The position numbers and the translations under genes are program-made. The notes beneath the pieces were generated by a model. It searched no databases, had not been told where the DNA came from, and worked only from the letters and a program-made list of their open reading frames with translations. A stretch of 64,000 nucleotides of DNA from Streptomyces lomondensis (GTDB lineage Bacteria; Actinomycetota; Actinomycetes; Streptomycetales; Streptomycetaceae), in the NCBI RefSeq assembly GCF_014651035.1, contig NZ_BMWC01000009.1:1-64000 (forward strand), read 5' to 3'. Shown here piece by piece: positions 35,861-44,574 of the stretch (position 1 is its first letter; the number at the start of each line of letters is the position of its first letter).

Positions 35861-37507
35861 TCACACGCGGTTCCACTTCTGGCCGGCCTGGCCGTTGCAG
35901 GTCCACAGGACCAGCGGGGTTCCGTTGGTGGTGCCGGCCCCGTTGACGTCGAGGCACAGCCCGGCGTGGACGTTGCGGATCGACCCGTCGGAGCCGACGG
36001 TCCACTTCTGGTTGTCCTGGCCGTTGCAGGGCCAGGTGATGACCCGGGTGCCGTTGGCGGTGCCCCGGTCGTAGGCGTCCAGGCACTTGTCGCCGAAGAC
36101 GCGGATCTCGCCGCCGGCCCACGTGGTCCACAGCTGGTTGGCGGCCGTGTGGCAGTCCCAGATCAGGACCGTGGCCCCGGCCGCGGTGGAGGCCTTGTCC
36201 ACGTCCAGGCAGCGGCCGGACGCGGTGCCGCGCAGCCGCGAGGTGGTGGCCGCCAGCGGGCTGCCACCGCTCACCCGGAACACGGCCACGCCGTGCGCGG
36301 GGACGCTCGCCGAGATCTGCCCGGATGTGCTGGACGTGCCGCCGCTCCACACATCGGTGAGGGTGAACGGCCCGCCGGACAGGCCGACTTGCGCGGCCGT
36401 GGTGGTGACCGTCGCCGTGCCGCCTCCCCGGTTGAACAGGCCCACCGCGACCGAGCCGTCGGACAGGGGCTTGGCGAACACCTCGGTGCCGCCGTCGTCG
36501 CGCACCCGGCGCCCGCCCGCGCCCAGCGGGTCCTGGTTCACCGCCAGCAGACGCGGGTTGCGCAGGATCGCGCTCACATCGGCGGACATGGTGCGGATGT
36601 CGTTGCCGGCCATGAGCGGTGCGCCCAGCAGCGCCCAGAGGGCGAAGTGCGAGCGGGATTCGGTCAGTGACAGGCCGGGGCGGCCTACGACCAGCATGTC
36701 GGGGTCGTTCCAGTGTCCCGGGCCCGACTGCGCCGCCAGCGGCGCGGTGACGTCCAGGACGTTGCCGACGCCCATCGGGTAGCTGTTGGTGTTGCCGTTC
36801 TGCCAGATGTCGAGCAGATCTTCGGTGGTCCGCCACAGGTCGGCGACCTCGCCCCAGTTGTACGTGGCGCCGGTGATGGCGTGGAGGCTGTTGGGGTTGA
36901 TGCTGTAGACGATCGGCCGCCCGGTGGCGCGCAGGGCGTCGCGCATGAGCGTGAAACGCGCGACCTGCTCGTCACGGGTGCCGCTGGGGGAACACCAGTC
37001 GTACTTGAGGTAGTCGACGCCCCAGGAGGCGAACGTGGCCGCGTCCTGGGCCTCGTGGCCCCTGCTGCCCGTGGATCCCGGGTAGCCGCCCGTGGCCTGC
37101 GCGCAGGTGCGCTCGTTCGGTGCCTGATAGATGCCGAACTTCAGGCCCTTGCTGTGGATGTAGTCCCCGAGCGCCTTCATCCCGCTCGGGAACTTGGCCG
37201 CGTTGGCCCGCAGGTTGCCCGCCGCGTCCCGCTGGGGGTCGAACCAGCAGTCGTCGACCACCACGTAGCGGTAGCCGGCGTCCCGCATGCCCGAGGACAC
37301 CATCGCGTCGGCGGCCTGACGAACCTGGGTCTCGGTGATCCCGCACCCGAAGCTGTTCCAGCTGTTCCAGCCCAAGGGTGGGGTGAGCGCCGGGCTGCCG
37401 GGCGCGGCCGAGGCGGTGGAGTGAGCGGAGGCCGTCAGGCACGCCGTGACCGTCAGCACGGCCGCCGCGAGGAGGTGGAGCAGTCGTCTTCCTGATCGTG
37501 TGGGCAC
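35861..37507 (-). CDS. secreted GH27 alpha-galactosidase with ricin-type lectin domain
   Basis: A 548-residue exported enzyme: a signal peptide (about 1-35), a GH27 barrel starting PPLGWNSWNSFGCGITETQV, the nucleophile Asp170 in VDYLKYDWC, and the acid/base Asp in GHWNDPDML (Asp268/270). It has the family blocks YVVVDDCWFDPQRD and GAPLMAGNDIRTM, and a beta-sandwich, then a C-terminal ricin-type lectin domain with three QxW repeats (GRCLDVDKAS..NQLWTT, KCLDAYDRG..NQKWTV, GLCLDVNGAG..GQKWNRV; about 415-548). GTG start with AAAAGGAG upstream. It would remove galactose from galactomannan or xyloglucan outside the cell, complementing the cytosolic GH36. Divergent from the xylanase gene. Confidence 0.93.
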   Translation of the reverse strand: MPTRSGRRLLHLLAAAVLTVTACLTASAHSTASAAPGSPALTPPLGWNSWNSFGCGITETQVRQAADAMVSSGMRDAGYRYVVVDDCWFDPQRDAAGNLRANAAKFPSGMKALGDYIHSKGLKFGIYQAPNERTCAQATGGYPGSTGSRGHEAQDAATFASWGVDYLKYDWCSPSGTRDEQVARFTLMRDALRATGRPIVYSINPNSLHAITGATYNWGEVADLWRTTEDLLDIWQNGNTNSYPMGVGNVLDVTAPLAAQSGPGHWNDPDMLVVGRPGLSLTESRSHFALWALLGAPLMAGNDIRTMSADVSAILRNPRLLAVNQDPLGAGGRRVRDDGGTEVFAKPLSDGSVAVGLFNRGGGTATVTTTAAQVGLSGGPFTLTDVWSGGTSSTSGQISASVPAHGVAVFRVSGGSPLAATTSRLRGTASGRCLDVDKASTAAGATVLIWDCHTAANQLWTTWAGGEIRVFGDKCLDAYDRGTANGTRVITWPCNGQDNQKWTVGSDGSIRNVHAGLCLDVNGAGTTNGTPLVLWTCNGQAGQKWNRV

Positions 37508-37630
37508 CGGGGCTCCTTTTTCATCACATCACCAGGAGGGGGCGAGGTGTTCGCAATTTCGATCACCATTCGGAAAGCAGGGGCCTCACGGATACTAGGG
37601 AGACGTTCGAACATGTCAACACCGTCCGCC

Positions 37631-37657
37631 CGTTGGGCTGCTTCTGGCAGCCCAACG
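37631..37657. terminator. strong hairpin in a divergent promoter region
   Basis: Perfect 11-base arms CGTTGGGCTGC (37631-37641) and GCAGCCCAACG (37647-37657) with a 5-base loop. It looks like a terminator but lies between two divergent genes, so it may act as an attenuator or a roadblock for upstream-going transcription, or mark a lost gene. Confidence 0.6.
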
Positions 37658-37681
37658 GCACAAGAAGACTCAGTTGATCTT

Positions 37682-37694
37682 CCGAATGTTTCGG
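37682..37694. promoter_or_regulatory. putative xylan-regulon operator
   Basis: Inverted repeat CCGAATGTTTCGG (5-base arms, 3-base spacer) about 205 bases upstream of the GH10-GH62 start. It is similar to CGAA-N-TTCG type sites bound by LacI-family xylose regulators in Streptomyces. Confidence 0.45.
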
Positions 37695-37899
37695 AGCTGC
37701 AGACGAATCATGCGAGATGTATTGACGGTGACGACTAGCCTCCTATCATCCAGGATGCTCGACAAGCCGATGTGCGTCCGACATTTCGAACAGTGATGGG
37801 ATCACTTCGGTTACTTCACACCGCATGAAGGAGGGGCTGCATAAGGAGAACTTCACTCATGCATCTGTCATGCCCCCATCAATTTGGTGAAGGAGAACC

Positions 37900-39918
37900 A
37901 TGAACCCGCTGACACGGCTCGGCCGTCGCCGAGCGTCGGTGTTATCCCTGCTGGCCATCGGCGCCCTGGTGACGCCCGGTGCCGCGACCGCCGCGCCCGA
38001 CGCCGACCGGGCGTCCACGCTCGGGGCCCAGGCGGCCCAGTCCGGGCGGTACTTCGGGACCGCCGTGGCCGCCGGACGGCTCGGCGACGGCACCTACACC
38101 AGCATCCTGGACCGCGAGTTCAACTCGGTCACACCCGAGAACGAGATGAAGTGGGACGCGACCGAGCGGTCCCGCGGACAGTTCACCTTCGGCGCCGCCG
38201 ACCAGATAGTGAACCGCGCGGCGGCCCGCGGCCAGCGCGTCCGCGGCCACACCCTCGTATGGCACTCCCAACTGCCCGGCTGGGTCAGCTCCATCAGGGA
38301 CGCGAACACGCTGCGCGGCGTGATGAACAACCACATCACCACGGTGATGAACCGCTACAAGGGCCGGATCCACTCCTGGGACGTGGTCAACGAGGCCTTC
38401 GCCGACGGGGGCAGCGGCCAGATGCGCAGCTCGGTCTTCCGGGACGTCCTGGGCACCGGCTTCGTCGAGCAGGCGTTCCGCACCGCGCGGTCGGCCGACC
38501 CGGCGGCCAAGCTCTGCTACAACGACTACAACATCGAGGACTGGAACGCGGCCAAGACCCAGGGCGTCTACCGCATGGTGCGCGACTTCAAGTCACGCGG
38601 CGTGCCCATCGACTGCGTCGGCCTCCAGGCCCACTTCGGTGCCGGCGGCCCGCCCGCCAGCTTCCAGACGACGCTGTCGAGCTTCGCCGCCCTCGGCGTC
38701 GACGTGCAGATCACCGAACTGGACATCGCGCAGGCACCGCCGAACGCGTACGCGAACACCGTCAGGGCCTGTATGAACGTGGCCCGCTGCACGGGCATCA
38801 CCGTCTGGGGCATCCGCGACAGCGACTCCTGGCGCAGCCAGGAGAACCCCCTGCTGTTCGACCGCAACGGCAACAAGAAACCGGCCTACCAGTCGACGCT
38901 CACCGCGATGGGCGGCTCGGCCGTGACGAAGCGGGCTGACGACCCTTCGCCCCGGTCCGCCGCCGCGCTGCCCTCCCGCTTCTCCTGGAGCTCCAGCGGA
39001 ACACTGATCTCCCCGAAGTCGGACGCCACCCACAACATCGCCGGCATCAAGGATCCGACGGTCGTCCGGTACAACGGCAAGTACCACGTGTTCGCCAGTA
39101 CCGCGAGCTCCTCCGGATACAACCTGGTGTACCTGAACTTCAGTGACTGGTCCCAGGCCGGTTCGGCCACGCACCACTATCTGGACCGCAGCGCCATCGG
39201 ACGCGGGTACCGGGCCGCGCCGCAGGTCTTCTACTACGCGCCGCAACGCCTGTGGTACCTCGTGTACCAGACCGGCAACGCCTCGTACTCCACGAACCCG
39301 GACATCAGCAACCCGAACGGGTGGAGCGCCCCGCGCCACTTCTACTCGTCGATGCCGGACATCATCAAGCAGAACATCGGCAACGGCCACTGGGTCGACA
39401 TGTGGGTGATCTGCGACAGCGCCAACTGCTACCTGTTCTCCTCCGACGACAACGGGCACCTGTACCGCTCCCAGACGACCGTCGGCCAGTTCCCGAACGG
39501 CTTCACGAACACCGTCATCGCGGCCCGGGACTCCAAGTACGCCCTCTTCGAGGCGAGCAACGTGTACAAGGTGCAGGGCAGTAACCAGTACCTGCTCCTC
39601 GTCGAGGCCATCGGATCGGACGGCCGACGCTACTTCCGCTCCTGGACGACAACCAGCCTCGCCGGCTCCTGGACACCCCTGGCCGCGTCCGAGAGCAACC
39701 CGTTCGCGAGGTCGAACAACGTCACCTTCCCGTCAGGAGCCTGGACCAGGGACATCAGCCACGGCGAGATGATCCGTGCCGGTTACGACCAGACACTCAC
39801 CATCCCCGCCTGCCGGCTCCAGTACCTGTACCAAGGCATGAACCCCAACGCGGGCGGTGACTACAACCTCCTCCCCTGGCGGCTGGGCCTGCTGACCCAG
39901 ACGAATTCCACCTGCTGA
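37900..39918 (+). CDS. bifunctional GH10 xylanase - GH62 arabinofuranosidase
   Basis: A 672-residue secreted fusion. The signal peptide covers about residues 1-31 (SVLSLLAIGALVTPGAATA). The GH10 barrel (about 40-340) starts GRYFGTAVAAGRLGDGTYTS and holds the acid/base Glu165 (SWDVVNEAF) and nucleophile Glu273 (VQITELDIAQ). A short Arg/Ser/Pro linker (about 345-358) leads to a GH62 domain (about 360-672; LPSRFSWSSSGTLI, IKDPTVVRYNGKYHVFAS, GHWVDMWVICDS, GAWTRDISHGEMI). GH10 cuts xylan chains and GH62 removes arabinose side groups, so one polypeptide debranches and cuts arabinoxylan. No lectin/CBM13 domain is present, unlike the separate Streptomyces XlnA and AbfB. GAAGGAGA stands before the ATG. 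Confidence 0.94.
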   Translation: MNPLTRLGRRRASVLSLLAIGALVTPGAATAAPDADRASTLGAQAAQSGRYFGTAVAAGRLGDGTYTSILDREFNSVTPENEMKWDATERSRGQFTFGAADQIVNRAAARGQRVRGHTLVWHSQLPGWVSSIRDANTLRGVMNNHITTVMNRYKGRIHSWDVVNEAFADGGSGQMRSSVFRDVLGTGFVEQAFRTARSADPAAKLCYNDYNIEDWNAAKTQGVYRMVRDFKSRGVPIDCVGLQAHFGAGGPPASFQTTLSSFAALGVDVQITELDIAQAPPNAYANTVRACMNVARCTGITVWGIRDSDSWRSQENPLLFDRNGNKKPAYQSTLTAMGGSAVTKRADDPSPRSAAALPSRFSWSSSGTLISPKSDATHNIAGIKDPTVVRYNGKYHVFASTASSSGYNLVYLNFSDWSQAGSATHHYLDRSAIGRGYRAAPQVFYYAPQRLWYLVYQTGNASYSTNPDISNPNGWSAPRHFYSSMPDIIKQNIGNGHWVDMWVICDSANCYLFSSDDNGHLYRSQTTVGQFPNGFTNTVIAARDSKYALFEASNVYKVQGSNQYLLLVEAIGSDGRRYFRSWTTTSLAGSWTPLAASESNPFARSNNVTFPSGAWTRDISHGEMIRAGYDQTLTIPACRLQYLYQGMNPNAGGDYNLLPWRLGLLTQTNSTC

Positions 39919-39922
39919 CCCG

Positions 39923-39951
39923 GTGGGCCCCGCCGCTCGTGCGGGGCCCAC
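39923..39951. terminator. terminator after GH10-GH62
   Basis: Perfect 11-base arms GTGGGCCCCGC (39923-39933) and GCGGGGCCCAC (39941-39951) with a 7-base loop, five bases after the stop codon. Confidence 0.85.
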
Positions 39952-40372
39952 GCCGGACCGGCTTCGGCCCGGGTGTGGACGTCGCCGATGGTCTCGTTGC
40001 CGGGCATCCAGCGCTTGGTGCAGGCGATCCAGTTGTGGCCGCCGGGCATGACGTTGTCCTGCCAGGTGCACCCTTCTTGAAGTGCCGCTGGACGCAGGGG
40101 GAATTCGACGTACCTGGCGGGCGGACCCTCTCCGGGGGAGCGACTGTGGCGCGAGGCTGGCCGAGGGGGCTTCATGCGGCTCAGCGCCCGTCACGTTGAC
40201 GCCACCAGGTGCAACAAGTGTCGTCGTATCGCCAGTTCAGGTGAAGCCCGGCTGCAGCCGGCCCGGCAGGTCCCGTTCCGGGTGCGGTAGGAACGTGTGG
40301 CGATCTGTCACAGCGGTTCCTCCACTCATGGGTTGGCCGGCGCCCGGGCGGCGGGGCTGGGGCGCGAGCCGG
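39952..40372. other. intergenic with an unassigned coding scrap
   Basis: About 420 bases. On the minus strand around 39975-40080 a short coding-like piece reads EGCTWQDNVMPGGHNWIACT and KRWMPGNETIGDVHT; it could be the tail of a lost secreted protein. No family recognised and nothing else seen. Confidence 0.35.
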
Positions 40373-41281
40373 TCACCGGTGTTGCGCCGTGCCCAGCTCG
40401 TCGGTGTACCGGCTGAGGGCGTCCTCGGCCGTGGGGACGGGACCGAACAGCTGTTCCTGGCGGCGGGTGTCGGCGACATAGCGGCCGGTGTCGAACCAGC
40501 CGAACATCGCGGCCATGTCCTTGACCAGGGGCATGAAGCGGCCGGTGACGGCTCCCGCGGAGCGGGCGACGGCGGAAGGGACGGCCCACACCTTGATCTT
40601 CTTTCCGGCCCGGTTGCCCATCAGGTCGGCCATCTCGCGCATGCTGACCGGACGGTCCCAGCCGATGTCGATGCGCTCACCTTTGTCGGCCTCGGCGTCG
40701 ACGGCGGCCGCCAGGTACGCCGCGAGATCGGAGGTGTGGACGAACGTCAGCGGGACGGTGGTCCTGCCGATCCACATCAGGCGGCCCTTGTCGATCGGAT
40801 CGCCCGCCATGGTCGCGATCTGGTCGAGGAAGGCCCCCGGGCGCAGTGCGACGAAGGGGACGCCGAGCTGTTCGAGCTTGTCCTCGGCGACCTTCTTGTG
40901 CCAGAAGTGCGGGACCTGGGGCGTCTGGTCGCTGGTGAGGATGCTGGTCAGGACGAACCTCCGGATGCCGGCGCGGCAGGCGGCCTCGGCGAGGTTGGCG
41001 TTGCCGACGGTGTCGATGTCGTGCGCGTTCTTGCCGCCGCGGGTGTAACCGGCAGCGGTGGTGATGACGGCGTCGGCACCGTTCATGGCGGCGACGAGCG
41101 AGTCGAGGTCGAGCATGTCGCCGCGGGCGATCTCGACACCCCGGCTGTCGAGCCTGCTCGCGTCGGTGGTCGGCCGGACCAGGGCGCGGACGTTCTTACC
41201 GCGCTGGAGCAGTTCGTCGACGACCTTGCCCCCGAGGAAGCCGGTCGCGCCGACGACGAGGACGGGAAGGGTGGTGGTCAT
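40373..41281 (-). CDS. NmrA-type NAD(P)-binding oxidoreductase
   Basis: A 302-residue atypical short-chain dehydrogenase. The Rossmann motif LPVLVVGATGFLGGKVVDEL is followed by VRALVRPTTDASRL (basic, so NADP(H) is likely), then GADAVITTAAGY and FVLTSILTSDQTP. The central FWHKKVAEDKLEQLGVPFVA has the NmrA/complex-I-assembly pattern and lacks a classical YxxxK. ATG 41281 is used; GTG 41293 is possible. It lies downstream of the marR-OYE-MDR genes on the same strand, with a 392-base gap, so it may be a separate unit of the same redox block. Confidence 0.82.
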   Translation of the reverse strand: MTTTLPVLVVGATGFLGGKVVDELLQRGKNVRALVRPTTDASRLDSRGVEIARGDMLDLDSLVAAMNGADAVITTAAGYTRGGKNAHDIDTVGNANLAEAACRAGIRRFVLTSILTSDQTPQVPHFWHKKVAEDKLEQLGVPFVALRPGAFLDQIATMAGDPIDKGRLMWIGRTTVPLTFVHTSDLAAYLAAAVDAEADKGERIDIGWDRPVSMREMADLMGNRAGKKIKVWAVPSAVARSAGAVTGRFMPLVKDMAAMFGWFDTGRYVADTRRQEQLFGPVPTAEDALSRYTDELGTAQHR

Positions 41282-41673
41282 GGGGGATCTCACTCTCCAT
41301 CAGGTCAGTAGTGGGGGACACGTGGGCGGGACAGTGCAGGCCGCGGACGTGGACGCCGTCGGCCCGGGTCTCTCAGAGGGCTGGCCTGTGGACGCGGGTG
41401 TTGCGTCCGTCCTCGATGTGCGGCCGGTCCGGCGCCGGGGAAGGGCTCGTCGTCCCCACGGGCGTGTTGCCCCGCTCCCCTGAATGAGTTCCGGCCTGCT
41501 TCCGTCGGCCGGCTCGGCTCGACCCGGGTTTCTTCCGACAGCCGGGGAACCTTGCTCCGTCCAGCTCGGACCGGAGCTTCGTGAGCCGAGTGCGCTGCGG
41601 CACTGTCCACTTCGCAGGAACGCCGGAAACGCTTCGCACTCCAGGCCGGAACCGGGCTGCAAGCCGAGAGGAG
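41282..41673. other. intergenic, nothing recognised
   Basis: About 390 bases between the NmrA-type gene and marR. No gene recognised; it presumably holds the promoter of the NmrA-type gene. Confidence 0.35.
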
Positions 41674-42153
41674 TTACTCGGACTCTTCCCGCGGAAGAGC
41701 GCGGCTGTTGATCGCGTCGGCGATGGCGTAGGCGGTACGGACGAAGGACTCTGCCTGCTGCGCCGAGAGGTTCCGTGCGGAGGTCTCCTCCAGGGCCCGC
41801 CACATGGCTGCCAGGGGGCCGCGCATGGCACGGCCCTTGTCGGTGAGGTGGACGACCATGACGCGCCGGTCGTGTTCGGCCGGCTCGCGGACGAGCAGGC
41901 CGGCGTCCTGCATGCGGCGCAGGGACTTGGAGACGGTGGAGTGATCCAGGCCGACGCTTTCGAGCAGCTCCGACTGGGTCTGGCCGTCCCGGTCCAAGAG
42001 GTGCATCAGCAGCAGTTCCTGTCCGGGATGCAGGTCCATCTCACGGAGCATGGCGGCGGCGCGGGCCCGGTGAGCACGGGCGAGCTGGAAGATCGCGTAG
42101 CTCATCGGCCCGTCGCTGGCCGTGGTGGGGGTGCGGGGCGTGGGGGCGGGCAT
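41674..42153 (-). CDS. MarR-family regulator
   Basis: A 159-residue MarR protein. The winged helix is QSELLESVGLDHSTVSKSLR then RMQDAGLLVREPAEHDRRVM, with the conserved DxR wing (AEHDRR). The flanking helices form the dimer. It starts 11 bases after the OYE stop with GAGGA upstream, so it is in one operon with OYE and MDR and most likely represses them, being released by an electrophile, quinone or phenolic ligand (inference from such operons). One of the helices ends with a Cys-free core, so redox sensing is not suggested. Confidence 0.88.
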   Translation of the reverse strand: MPAPTPRTPTTASDGPMSYAIFQLARAHRARAAAMLREMDLHPGQELLLMHLLDRDGQTQSELLESVGLDHSTVSKSLRRMQDAGLLVREPAEHDRRVMVVHLTDKGRAMRGPLAAMWRALEETSARNLSAQQAESFVRTAYAIADAINSRALPREESE

Positions 42154-42164
42154 GGTTGGGTTCC

Positions 42165-43226
42165 TCAGACGGTGTAGGTGGGGTAGTCGGTGTAGCCGGC
42201 CACCCCGCCGCCGTAGAAAGTCGCCGGGTCGGGGGTGTTCAGCGGCGCGTCAGAGCGTAGCCGCTCGACCAGGTCCGGGTTGGCGAGCGCGAGGGCGCCG
42301 ACGGAGATCAGGTCGGCCGTGCCGTTGTCGATGTCCTTGGCGCGGGTGGGCAGGTCGGTGCCGGCCCGGTTGCGGATCAGCGTGTTCGGCCACAGCGTGC
42401 GCATGGTGCCCAGCAGCTCCTCGTCGCCCGCGTGGAGGATGTGGAGGTAGGCGAGGCCGAGCGGGCTGAGGGCGCGCACCAGCGCCGGATACAGCTCGAC
42501 GGTGTCGGACTCGGCGATGTCGTTGTAGGGGTTGCCGGGGGAGATGCGCAGGCCGGTGCGGTCGGCGCCGATCTCGTCGGCCACGGCAGCGGCGACCTCG
42601 ACGGCGAAGCGGATGCGGTTGCCGAGGGAGCCGCCGTAGCGGTCGGTGCGCTGGTTGGTGTTGTCGGACAGGAACTGGTGCACCAGATAGCCGTTGGCGC
42701 CGTGGATCTCCACGCCGTCGGCGCCTGCCGCGACGGCGGCCGCCGCGGCGCGGCGGAAGTCGTCGACGGTCGCCGCGACCTCCTGCGTCGACAGAGCACG
42801 AGGTGTCGGCATCTCCTGGGGCCCGGACGCGCTGAACATCGCGCCCTCCGGCCGGATCGCCGAAGGGGCGACCGGCCGGCGCCCGTGGGGGGTGTTGTCG
42901 GGGTGGGCGATGCGTCCGGTGTGCATCAGCTGGATGACGATCCGGCCGTCGGCCGCGTGCACGGCGTCGGTGACCTTGCGCCACCCGGCGATCTGCTCGT
43001 CGTTGTGGATGCCGGGAGTGAGGAGATAGCCCTGGCCGTCGGCGTTCGGCTGGGTGCCCTCGGTGATGATGAGCGCGTGCGAGGCCCGCTGGGCGTAGTA
43101 CTCGGCGTTCAGCTCGGTCGGTACGCCTTCGGGGGTGGAGCGGTCACGGGTCATGGGGGCCATGACCAGGCGGTGCGGGAGGGAGATGTGACCGACGGTG
43201 GTCGGTGTCCACAGGGCGTTCAGCAT
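42165..43226 (-). CDS. old yellow enzyme-family alkene reductase
   Basis: A 353-residue FMN enzyme of the OYE family. The start is LNALWTPTTVGHISLPHRLV then MAPMTRDRSTPEGVPTELNA. The substrate-binding pair appears as His-Gly-Ala-Asn in GADGVEIHGANGYLVHQFLS. The tail has TRAKDIDNGTADLISVGALA and FYGGGVAGYTDYP. It reduces activated C=C bonds of enones, nitro-olefins or quinone-like compounds with NAD(P)H. The middle gene of MDR-OYE-MarR; both enzymes handle alpha,beta-unsaturated carbonyls, which fits detoxification. Ribosome site AAGGA before the ATG. Confidence 0.93.
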   Translation of the reverse strand: MLNALWTPTTVGHISLPHRLVMAPMTRDRSTPEGVPTELNAEYYAQRASHALIITEGTQPNADGQGYLLTPGIHNDEQIAGWRKVTDAVHAADGRIVIQLMHTGRIAHPDNTPHGRRPVAPSAIRPEGAMFSASGPQEMPTPRALSTQEVAATVDDFRRAAAAAVAAGADGVEIHGANGYLVHQFLSDNTNQRTDRYGGSLGNRIRFAVEVAAAVADEIGADRTGLRISPGNPYNDIAESDTVELYPALVRALSPLGLAYLHILHAGDEELLGTMRTLWPNTLIRNRAGTDLPTRAKDIDNGTADLISVGALALANPDLVERLRSDAPLNTPDPATFYGGGVAGYTDYPTYTV

Positions 43227-43305
43227 GGATGGTCCTTCGGTGCGGTGGTGAGCAGGTGGTCATCGGGACATGCGGCGGGTGTGGTGGGTGCAGCGGCGGG
43301 CGTGA

Positions 43306-44211
43306 TCAGTCGATGGTGAGAACGAGCTTGCCCCGGACATGCCCGGCGTCGCTGACCTGCTGGGCGCTGGCGGCCTGGTCGAGGGGGTAGGCGGTGACGG
43401 TGGTGACGACCTTGCCGGTCGCGGCGTCCTGCGCCAGCGCGGCCAGGCCTGCGGCGGAATGTTCCCGGGGACTGCTGGAGAAGGTGATGCCGAGCTGATG
43501 CGCGCCGAAGTCGGCGATGGTGACGATGCGCTCAGTGCCGCCGCGCAGGGTGATGGAGTCCTCCAGGGCTCCCTTCCCGGCCAGGTCGAACACCGCGTCC
43601 ACGCCATCGGGGGCGAGCGCCCGGACCCGCTCGACCAGGCCCTCGCCGTAGAGGGTCGCGGTGGCGCCGAGCGAGGCGAGGTGGTCCTGGTTCGCGGGGC
43701 CGGCGGTGCCGATCACACGCGCTCCGCGGGCCGTGGCGAGCTGGACCGCCAGGGTGCCGACCGCTCCGGCCGCGCCGTGCATGAGTACGGTCTCCCCGGC
43801 GGTGACGCCCAGCAGGTTCAGAACCCGCTCGGCCGTCGCGCCCGCCACCGGCAGCGCGACCGCGTGCTGCCAGTCGAGGCCGGCGGGCTTGGGGGCCACG
43901 GTGGTGGCGAGCGCGTACTGGGCGTACGAGCCGGTGTCCGACCAGCCCAGCACCTCATCGCCGACCTGCACGTCCCGCACGCCCTCACCCAGGGCGTCCA
44001 CCACGCCGGCGAGCTCGCCACCGGGGACGGCGGGCAGCGGCGTCGGGAACACGGCCTCCAGCGCCCCGGAGCGGATCTTGCCGTCCAGCGCGTTCAGCCC
44101 GGCCGCCTTGACGCGGACGCGGATCTGCCCCGGGCCGGGCTGCGGGACCTCGATGTCCGCCTCGCGCAGCACTTCCGTGCCCCCGAAACGGTCGAACAGG
44201 ATGGCTTTCAT
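43306..44211 (-). CDS. MDR-superfamily NADP-dependent oxidoreductase
   Basis: A 301-residue quinone-oxidoreductase-like MDR protein without structural zinc. It has MKAILFDRFGGTEVLREADI at the start and VPGGELAGVVDALGEGV for the catalytic domain. The nucleotide motif is VLMHGAAGAVGTLAVQLATA (AAGxVG, NADPH type), and the C-terminus is GHVRGKLVLTID. ATG 44211 with GAGGAG upstream is preferred to an extension at 44238. First gene of MDR-OYE-marR. It faces the decayed region that begins at 44248. Confidence 0.9.
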   Translation of the reverse strand: MKAILFDRFGGTEVLREADIEVPQPGPGQIRVRVKAAGLNALDGKIRSGALEAVFPTPLPAVPGGELAGVVDALGEGVRDVQVGDEVLGWSDTGSYAQYALATTVAPKPAGLDWQHAVALPVAGATAERVLNLLGVTAGETVLMHGAAGAVGTLAVQLATARGARVIGTAGPANQDHLASLGATATLYGEGLVERVRALAPDGVDAVFDLAGKGALEDSITLRGGTERIVTIADFGAHQLGITFSSSPREHSAAGLAALAQDAATGKVVTTVTAYPLDQAASAQQVSDAGHVRGKLVLTID

Positions 44212-44574
44212 GACGACTCCTCTCGTGCCACCACCCATTTAGGTGGCTGGACACATAATCACCGTAACAGCAAACATGTGGCTAGCCAACTATTTCTGCC
44301 GCCGGCGCTGCGCAAGATCGGTCACGGCCGCGTCGGTCTCCTCGGGACGGTGGTCGAAGCGGGCAGCGCCTGCCGGAGCGCGCCTTGCGCGGCCAGGCTG
44401 CCTCGGCCGGAAGCCGGACGACGGGGCCGGCCAGACCCTGGCGGTCCGCGTCACTCTCCTCCATCTGCGCCAACAGCCCGGTGTTCGCCTGTTCCAGGCG
44501 GGAGACCTGGCGCTGAAACTCCTCTTGATCGGCGGGGGCACCGAAGCCCGACTCACGCCACGCCTGCTCGCCCA
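44212..44574. other. promoter of the redox operon, then decayed sequence
   Basis: About 360 bases. Near 44223-44285 the sequence is unusually AT-rich (a promoter for the minus-strand MDR gene is likely, with the repeated element TGTGGCTAGCCA at 44276-44287 and AGGTGGCTGGACA at 44241-44253 as possible MarR sites). Farther right, a minus-strand coiled-coil scrap (QVSRLEQANTGLLAQMEESD) may be a transposase remnant of the DUF6262 kind. Confidence 0.4.

Larger units (their letters stand above)
37508..37899. promoter_or_regulatory. AT-richer divergent region between GH27 and GH10-GH62
   Basis: 392 bases, noticeably less GC-rich than the surroundings, holding both promoters. It contains a strong hairpin (37631-37657), a CCGAA-tgt-TTCGG inverted repeat (37682-37694) resembling the CGAAA/TTTCG motifs reported upstream of Streptomyces xylanase genes, and more TTCGAA cores near 37607 and 37785. 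A possible 21-codon leader frame (37825-37890) ends just before the xylanase ribosome site. Confidence 0.6.

Noticed and set aside
37825..37890. 21-codon leader peptide before the GH10-GH62 gene
   Set aside because: It ends just before the ribosome site but has no overlap, no regulatory amino-acid run and no clear ribosome site of its own; kept only as a remark in the intergenic entry.
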